This document shows, piece after piece, positions 41,066 to 46,258 of a DNA stretch of 46,258 bases. Under the pieces are notes generated by a model that worked only from the letters and a program-made list of their open reading frames with translations, had not been told where the DNA came from and searched no databases. This DNA comes from Rhodovibrio sp. (GTDB taxonomy: Bacteria; Pseudomonadota; Alphaproteobacteria; Kiloniellales; Rhodovibrionaceae), in contig SKZV01000002.1 in the NCBI GenBank assembly GCA_007127165.1, forward strand, positions 1 through 46,258, read 5' to 3'. The translations under genes were made by a program, and so were the position numbers. How positions within the stretch are numbered: the first letter of the stretch is position 1; every line of letters begins with the position of its first letter.

Positions 41066-43132
41066 ATGACGACCCCTCTGCCATCAGGAGAGCCGCCAGC
41101 AAGCGAGAGGGCCCTGAATCGCTCCCGGCTTCCCAACAAGCGCGCCTGGGTGGCGTTCGCTCACGACGTGGCCATGGCGGCGCTTTCGTTCATCATCGCG
41201 ATGGCGTTGCGCCTGGGCGAAGACGTCATGGCCTTTCTACGCGAGCCTGCCACGATGCAGGCGCTGGCGATCTTCACGGTCATCTGCGCGGTGATATTCT
41301 GGTTTGCCGGGCTTTACCGTGGCATCTGGCGCTATGCCTCATTGCAGGACGTGGCGAATATCGTTCGGGCGGTGACGCTCGCGCTCCTGCTTTTCCTGCC
41401 GCTGACCTTCCTCGCCACCCGGCTGGAGGCGCTGCCGCGCTCTTTCTTGATCATCGACTGGTTCGTGCTGATCTTCCTGCTGGCGACGCCGCGCATTCTT
41501 TACCGCGTGCTGAAGGACCGAGGGTTCGATCACCTGCTGGAGAAGCGCACGATCTTTCGCGTGCCGGTGCTGCTCGTCGGGGCGAGCGACGCGGCGGAGA
41601 TGTTCATTCGCGACCTGAGCCGCGATCCCGCCCGCAGTTACGATGTGGTGGGGATCCTGGACGAAAAGGGCACCCGCGTCGGGCGGCAGATTCGCGGCGT
41701 ACAGGTGATGGACGACCTGGATCATCTGGACCGCGCGGTGGCCGAACTCCGGCGCAACGAGAAGGCGCCGCAGCGGCTGATCGTGACCCGCAAGCTGTCC
41801 CGCGAGCAGATGGCCCGCTTGCTCAGGGCAGCCGAATTGCACGGCATGACCCTGGCCCGCCTGCCGCGCCTGACCGACTTCAAGACCGGTTCGGATGGTG
41901 ACGAGGCGCAGCGGATGGCGCTGCGTCCGGTCGCCATCGAAGACCTTTTGGGCCGTCCGCAGGCAAGCCTCGACAAGGCGGCGATGGAACGCCTGATCGC
42001 CGGGCGGCGGGTTCTGGTGACCGGCGCGGGCGGCTCCATCGGCTCCGAGTTGGCGCGGCAGGCGGCGCAGTACGGACCCGCGCGGCTGGTGCTGCTCGAT
42101 CATTCGGAGTACCTGCTCTACAGCATCGATATCGAACTGTCCGAGATTGCGCCCGCCCTGGACCGCCGAGCGGTGCTGTGCGACGTCGGCGACCGGGCGG
42201 CGCTGGAGCGGGTTTTCCTGGGCGAGCGTCCGGCACTGGTGCTGCACGCGGCGGCGCTGAAGCATGTTCCGCTGGCCGAGGCGAACCCGGAAGCGACCGC
42301 GCTCACGAACGTTGGCGGAACCCGCAACGTGGCCGAAGCCTGCCGCAGCTACGGCGTCGCCGCGATGGTGCAGGTCTCCACCGACAAGGCGATCAACCCC
42401 ACCGGCGTGATGGGGGCGAGCAAACGCCTCGCCGAGAGCTTTTGCCAAGCCATGGATCTGGCGGAGCGGGGCCGTGTGGTGACGGGGAAGAACGATCATT
42501 GCGCATCCGGTAGCGGGACGCGTTTCGTCACCGTACGCTTCGGCAACGTGTTGGGCTCCAACGGCTCGGTGGTCCCGCTATTCCAGCGCCAGCTTGCGCG
42601 CGGCGGCCCGATCACCGTCACGCATCCGGAGATGCGCCGCTACTTCATGACGGTGCGCGAAGCGGTGCAACTCGTGCTCCAGGCATCGGCGCTGGGCCTG
42701 AGCGACGGCGAGGCGGAGGAGGTCGGCAAAATTTATGTGCTGAACATGGGCGAGCCGGTGAAGATCGTCGATCTGGCACGCCAAGTGATCCGCCTCGCCG
42801 GGTTCACGCCCGACAAGGACATCGAGATCGTCTACACCGGCCTGCGCCCCGGCGAGAAGCTGCACGAGGAACTGTTCCACGACGGCGAGCCGATGCTTGC
42901 CACCTCGCACCCGGATCTAAAGCTGGCAGCCGCCCGGACCGCCAACCTGGACCTTCTGAATCGGGGAATCGACGAGATGCTCGACCACGCGCGCAACGGG
43001 CGCGGCGGCGAGGTGTTGGCGACGCTGCGCCGTCTGGTGCCGGAATACGCCGAGTACGCGGAGTTCAGCGAGGCGGACGAGGAAGCCGGCGAGCCGGCGG
43101 CGATGCAGCGCGTTCAGCCCGCGGCGTCCTGA
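41066..43132 (+). CDS. WbpM/CapD-type UDP-sugar 4,6-dehydratase
   Basis: A 688-residue inner-membrane enzyme. Four N-terminal helices (about 30-140), a first nucleotide-binding-like region (about 165-280), then an SDR-type catalytic domain (about 310-630) with VLVTGAGGSIGSELARQA, AALKHVPLAEANP, the catalytic block VSTDKAINPTGVMGASKRLAE, and RFGNVLGSNGSVVPLF. As in WbpM-type large dehydratases the active-site Tyr is Met (GVMGASK). Likely makes UDP-4-keto-6-deoxy-N-acetylglucosamine for surface polysaccharide. Residues around 468-485 (RGRVVTGKNDHCASGSGTR) form an insertion relative to the short versions. Follows the glycosyl-phosphate transferase on the same strand. Confidence 0.9.
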   Translation: MTTPLPSGEPPASERALNRSRLPNKRAWVAFAHDVAMAALSFIIAMALRLGEDVMAFLREPATMQALAIFTVICAVIFWFAGLYRGIWRYASLQDVANIVRAVTLALLLFLPLTFLATRLEALPRSFLIIDWFVLIFLLATPRILYRVLKDRGFDHLLEKRTIFRVPVLLVGASDAAEMFIRDLSRDPARSYDVVGILDEKGTRVGRQIRGVQVMDDLDHLDRAVAELRRNEKAPQRLIVTRKLSREQMARLLRAAELHGMTLARLPRLTDFKTGSDGDEAQRMALRPVAIEDLLGRPQASLDKAAMERLIAGRRVLVTGAGGSIGSELARQAAQYGPARLVLLDHSEYLLYSIDIELSEIAPALDRRAVLCDVGDRAALERVFLGERPALVLHAAALKHVPLAEANPEATALTNVGGTRNVAEACRSYGVAAMVQVSTDKAINPTGVMGASKRLAESFCQAMDLAERGRVVTGKNDHCASGSGTRFVTVRFGNVLGSNGSVVPLFQRQLARGGPITVTHPEMRRYFMTVREAVQLVLQASALGLSDGEAEEVGKIYVLNMGEPVKIVDLARQVIRLAGFTPDKDIEIVYTGLRPGEKLHEELFHDGEPMLATSHPDLKLAAARTANLDLLNRGIDEMLDHARNGRGGEVLATLRRLVPEYAEYAEFSEADEEAGEPAAMQRVQPAAS

Positions 43133-43175
43133 GCGGCGCGGACTAACCGGCCCCGCTTTTTTCCGGACGAACGCT

Positions 43176-43709
43176 CTACAGGTGCTCGCGCAGGCGCGGC
43201 ATAAGCTCGACCAGATTGCACGGGCGCTGGCGCGAATCGAGCTGCGGCCGCAGCACCTCCTGCCAGCCGTCCTTGCACGCCCCCGGAGAGCCCGGCAGGG
43301 CGAAGAGGTAGGTCCCGTCGGCAACGCCGCCGATCGCGCGCGACTGCATCGTGGACGTTCCGATCTTCTGGTAGGAAATCCACCGGAACAGCTCGCCGAA
43401 GCCCTCGATTTCCTTGTCGAACACCTGGCGGAACGCCTCCGGCGTCACGTCTCGGCCGGTAATCCCGGTGCCGCCGGTGGAGATCACGCAGTCGATGGCC
43501 GGATCGGCGATCCAGCCGCGCAGGGTTTCAACGATCAGGGGAACCTCGTCGCGCACGATGGCGCGTGCGGCCACGCGGTGGTCCGCCGCCTCGATCATCT
43601 CGCACAAGCTCCGCCCGGAGCGGTCGTCCGCCTCCTGACGGGTATCGGATACCGTCAGCACCGCGATGTTGACCGGCAGGAACGGCCGGTCGCTGCTTGT
43701 CGTCGTCAT
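43176..43709 (-). CDS. moaB: Molybdenum cofactor biosynthesis protein B
   Basis: A 177-residue MoaB/Mog-fold protein, involved in adenylylating molybdopterin. Motifs LTVSDTRQEADDRSGRSL, ISTGGTGITGRDVTPEAF, then SRAIGGVADGTYLFALPGSPGACKDGW are complete. AGAGGTGA stands eight bases before the ATG at 43709; the frame is open further upstream but inside the transglycosylase gene. Starts 7 bp after the transglycosylase stop on the same strand. No other molybdenum gene is near. Confidence 0.93.
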   Translation of the reverse strand: MTTTSSDRPFLPVNIAVLTVSDTRQEADDRSGRSLCEMIEAADHRVAARAIVRDEVPLIVETLRGWIADPAIDCVISTGGTGITGRDVTPEAFRQVFDKEIEGFGELFRWISYQKIGTSTMQSRAIGGVADGTYLFALPGSPGACKDGWQEVLRPQLDSRQRPCNLVELMPRLREHL

Positions 43710-43716
43710 TGTCGCG

Positions 43717-45513
43717 TCACCTCTGGGCCACTTCTTGCGGACGCCTGTCCAACGACAGGTAGCGCGGCCAGTCCCCGCCTGCAACATCGGCAAGCGAGGG
43801 GACGGATTGTCCCAGGCGTTTTCGATAGATCCAGAAGTTCGTAAAGACCCTCTCGACGAAGCCCCGGGTCTCGGTCGAGGGCAGGCTCTCAATGAACAGC
43901 AAGGGATCGTCCTCGCGGCCGATCGCGCGCTCCCAGCGGATCAGATTGCCCGGTCCGGCGTTATAGGCCACCGCCATCTTGAACAGGTTACCGGACACGC
44001 TACCGTTTTCCAGCAAGTAAGCCACGTAAAGCTGGGCCAGATCGAGATTCGTTTCCGGCCGGTACAGGGCCGCGCGGCTGTAGCTGAAGTTGTTGCGCTG
44101 GGCGATGTAGTTGGCGGTGGCCGGCATTAACTGCATCAACCCGCGAGCCCCCGCACCGGAGCGCGCGCGCGGATTGAAGGCCGATTCCTGCCGCATCAGT
44201 GCGAACAGCAACGCCCGGTCGACCTGAAATCCCGCAGCCGGCTGCCACGGCGGAATGGGATAGAGGGCCGCGTTGATCGACGCCTCCGGCCAGTCCGGCG
44301 CCGAATGGGCGGTCATCTGGTTCGCCACCCGGAAAGCCAGCGCGGGCAGGCCGCCCGCTTCGGCCGCGAGCAGCAGACTCCCCGCGCTCTCCGGCTCATC
44401 CCAACCGGATATCCCCATCAGTTCGTCGCGGGCCCGCTGACGCTCGCCCACTTGCATCAGCGCCAGGGCGCGCCGACCGGCCGGTTGCTCCAGCAACTCT
44501 TCAACCGATTCGCGCGCCTCCAACGGCGTGTTGAGGGGAAGCGCGTCCTGAATGCCGAGCGCTTCGCTGGCGATCAGGCCGTAGAAGGTGTGCGGATAGG
44601 CCGCAGCCTTGCGCAGCCAACCGCTGACCTCGGCGGGCTGCTCCAGACGCAGATGCGCCCGCGCGGCCCAATACGCGCCCGCGCTGCGAGCCCAGAGCGA
44701 GGCTTTCCCGGAGTCGGCCAATTTCTCGAAGTAACCCAGCGCCGCCGCGGGGTCCTCGCGCCGCCACGCCGCCAAACCCGCGATCCACTTCGCCCGCGGC
44801 ACCTCCGCGCCGGAGCGATCCGCCGCCCGCGAGGCCATTGCGAACGCCTTGTCGGCATTGCCGTAGTAATACCAACCCGCGGCAACCTCGGCGTAGGCGG
44901 CGTCCATCTCGGCCGGGCGCAGTTTTGCGGCAATGTCGCCGCGCTCCAGGTATTCCTCGGTAATCGTGAGCCGTCTGTTTGCGACGTTCGCCGAAACTTG
45001 GCGCATGATCCCGCGCACCTCGCGCCGGAACGACGTTGAGCGCAGCGGTATATTGCGCCGCTGCATTCCGCTCGCGCGCGCACCGCCACTGATGCGCGCC
45101 TGCCGGTAGGCGGGCGCCGTCACCGCAGCGGCGTCGGCGGGCTTGCGCTGCTGAGCGAGCCGGTACAAGCGCCTCGCTTGCGGATGATCGTTATACTCGG
45201 CCAACCAGTCGCGGAGTTCATGGAAGGGTGTCCGGTACTTGGTCGGATGCAGGTAGCGCTGCGCCAGCACGTGCCCCATCAAGGTCTTGTCATCCAACCG
45301 CGCCGCCAGTGCATCGACCGCGTCCCAATCCCCTTCCTCGCCGAGCGCGAACATGTCGCGGTAGAGACCGGCATCGCTGCTCGACAACACAGTCGGCTGT
45401 GCGCCGGGCCCGGCGGCCTGCATGCTGGGAGCATCGCCGTTCGCCGCCATGACCGGATTTAGCCCAAGCAGAAGCCACACGCCAGTCAGCGCGGCCACCA
45501 ACACCGTTTTCAA
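43717..45513 (-). CDS. slt: Soluble lytic murein transglycosylase
   Basis: A 598-residue periplasmic enzyme that cleaves peptidoglycan between MurNAc and GlcNAc. A TTG start at 45513 follows a G-rich site (six G, six bases ahead) and opens a signal peptide (KTVLVAALTGVWLLLGLNPVMA). A long alpha-helical, TPR-like region (about 60-430) precedes the SLT domain, which has catalytic Glu in ALMRQESAFNPRARS, then GARGLMQLMPATA and AYNAGPGNLIRW. The in-frame ATG at 45678 would put 55 residues ahead of the signal and overlap the neighbouring aminotransferase, so it is less likely. Confidence 0.9.
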   Translation of the reverse strand: MKTVLVAALTGVWLLLGLNPVMAANGDAPSMQAAGPGAQPTVLSSSDAGLYRDMFALGEEGDWDAVDALAARLDDKTLMGHVLAQRYLHPTKYRTPFHELRDWLAEYNDHPQARRLYRLAQQRKPADAAAVTAPAYRQARISGGARASGMQRRNIPLRSTSFRREVRGIMRQVSANVANRRLTITEEYLERGDIAAKLRPAEMDAAYAEVAAGWYYYGNADKAFAMASRAADRSGAEVPRAKWIAGLAAWRREDPAAALGYFEKLADSGKASLWARSAGAYWAARAHLRLEQPAEVSGWLRKAAAYPHTFYGLIASEALGIQDALPLNTPLEARESVEELLEQPAGRRALALMQVGERQRARDELMGISGWDEPESAGSLLLAAEAGGLPALAFRVANQMTAHSAPDWPEASINAALYPIPPWQPAAGFQVDRALLFALMRQESAFNPRARSGAGARGLMQLMPATANYIAQRNNFSYSRAALYRPETNLDLAQLYVAYLLENGSVSGNLFKMAVAYNAGPGNLIRWERAIGREDDPLLFIESLPSTETRGFVERVFTNFWIYRKRLGQSVPSLADVAGGDWPRYLSLDRRPQEVAQR

Positions 45514-45652
45514 AGAAGTCCCCCCGCCAAAGTTCTGCCCCCGAACGCTTTGATCCACGATTCTTGTTAATGGAATATGGGGCTGCCCCACAGCCTCGCC
45601 CAGGTCACCCTTTGGCTTTGCCGATTCTGAGTACAAATACCTTAGAAAGTAG

Positions 45653-46258
45653 TTAATCCGCCCCAAAGGCTTGCGCATAGGCGGCCCGCGCGGCAGCGGT
45701 CGCCGAGCCCTCCCCGCCCGCCGGGAGCCTCCGCCCGTCGATCACGCTCAGCGGGCGCACGCCCAAGCTGTTGGTGAGGAAGGCTTCCTCCGCCGTTTCC
45801 AGGTCGGCCGCATCGATCGGCTCCTCCACCACGTCCAGGGCCTGCAGCAGAACCTTGCGCGCGATGCCCGGAAGCGCCCCTTCGCTGACCGGCGGCGTGC
45901 GCAAGCGGCGGCGGCTTACCAGAAAGACGTTCGCAACCGACGCTTCGGCCAGCCTCCCCCGCGTGTTCAGCAGCAACCCCTCCTGAACGCCGCGCGCCTC
46001 CGCCTCGTGCCGGGCGAAAACGTTGTCGAGGTAACTCAGCGACTTCACCCGGCTCGTGGGCGAAAGTTCGTTGCGCCGAACCTCCCGGCACAGCACGGCC
46101 TCCACCGGGGTCATCTCGGGCAACGCGGCCGCGGCGGTGACCAGCACGCGCGGACTGTCGCAACCGGCCGTCGAGACCCCGCGCGCGCCCGCGCCCCGCG
46201 TCACCGTCACCCGAATCACGCCGCGTTCAAGGGCATTCGCCGCAATCACCCGCGCCAC
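45653..46258 (-). CDS. Class IV aminotransferase-like protein, N-terminus cut off by window edge
   Basis: The reverse-strand frame runs open from the window edge to its stop at 45653 (201 residues). Visible parts of the PLP fold-type IV domain: SRVKSLSYLDNVFARHEAEARG, LLLNTRGRLAEASVANVFLV with the catalytic-site Glu, LPGIARKV and EAFLTNSLGVRPL. The beginning, with the substrate-side residues, lies beyond the window. Candidates are aminodeoxychorismate lyase (PabC), D-amino acid aminotransferase and branched-chain aminotransferase; the ending FLTNSLGVRPLSVIDG is closest to PabC-like lyases. Separated from the transglycosylase by 139 bp. Confidence 0.85.
   Translation of the reverse strand: MARVIAANALERGVIRVTVTRGAGARGVSTAGCDSPRVLVTAAAALPEMTPVEAVLCREVRRNELSPTSRVKSLSYLDNVFARHEAEARGVQEGLLLNTRGRLAEASVANVFLVSRRRLRTPPVSEGALPGIARKVLLQALDVVEEPIDAADLETAEEAFLTNSLGVRPLSVIDGRRLPAGGEGSATAAARAAYAQAFGAD

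Noticed and set aside
40834-41901. Plus-strand open frame overlapping the end of the WecA-like gene and the CapD-like gene
   Set aside because: Overlaps two well-supported genes in another frame and has Arg-rich, non-protein-like composition.
43142-43175. GCGG-CCGC with TTTTTT after the CapD-like gene as intrinsic terminator
   Set aside because: The stem is only four pairs with a long loop; not strong enough to call.
45514-45678. ATG at 45678 as start of the lytic transglycosylase
   Set aside because: It would place 55 unrelated residues before the signal peptide and overlap the aminotransferase gene; the TTG at 45513 has a G-rich site and a normal signal.
1-46258. CRISPR arrays, tRNA or rRNA genes, insertion sequences, prophage
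   Set aside because: No regularly spaced repeats, no tRNA-like T-loop in the gaps, and no transposase, integrase or phage protein among the translated frames.

Overview
The window is a 46 kb piece of high-GC alphaproteobacterial chromosome with housekeeping and regulatory genes, dense packing, many 1-8 bp start/stop overlaps and no phage, insertion sequence, CRISPR, tRNA or rRNA. The class assignment rests on several markers. A ChvG/ChvI two-component pair sits divergent from an ATP-type pckA, as in Rhizobium and Agrobacterium. A DivL-like kinase has Tyr in place of the phospho-accepting His. There is a TTAA-N7-TTAAC box of the CtrA type, a GTP cyclohydrolase II with a degenerate DHBP-synthase-like N-terminus, and TAGAGC-linked palindromic intergenic repeats. 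A Rhodospirillales-like lineage is my guess; the genus cannot be read from the sequence.

Layout. 1-8.8 kb: a truncated unknown gene, ribA, a kynurenine-formamidase-like hydrolase, an orphan OmpR-family regulator, an MFS carrier, a membrane class III nucleotide cyclase, a homocysteine methyltransferase and a HAD phosphatase. 8.8-11.3 kb: a 29-residue membrane peptide gene, a CtrA-type box, a leader hairpin and a GGDEF protein with a degenerate active site, followed by repeats. 11.3-13.8 kb: a sulfur module of two divergently regulated units converging on one terminator, namely exported DsrE-like protein plus exported double rhodanese, and a YeeE/YedE half-transporter pair; both promoters carry a similar palindrome. 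13.9-18.1 kb: a nitrilase-family amidohydrolase coupled to an acetylpolyamine-deacetylase homologue, then the glutathione-dependent formaldehyde pathway. 18.3-20 kb: purEK.

20-28.4 kb: a same-strand array of eight genes comprising a PotABCD-type importer, an EutB/BhcB-like PLP dehydratase, an EutC/BhcD-like imine reductase, an amidase and a TauE/SafE exporter. It reads as one catabolic locus for an imported nitrogen compound; the substrate is not known. 28.5-33 kb: DUF1499 protein and dusA, a Sec-exported PCMT homologue, and an orphan ATP-grasp ligase bracketed by repeats. 33-40 kb: DivL-like kinase, chvG, chvI and divergent pckA. 40-46 kb: a WecA/MraY-family glycosyl-phosphate transferase and a WbpM/CapD-type sugar-nucleotide dehydratase for surface polysaccharide, then lytic transglycosylase, moaB and a truncated class IV aminotransferase.

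Best candidates for something undescribed are the importer-EutBC-amidase-TauE locus, the orphan ATP-grasp gene, the modular TAGAGC repeats that supply the stop codons of three genes, the shared operator of the sulfur module, and the 29-residue membrane peptide. All functions are read from translated motifs by eye; no database search was possible.
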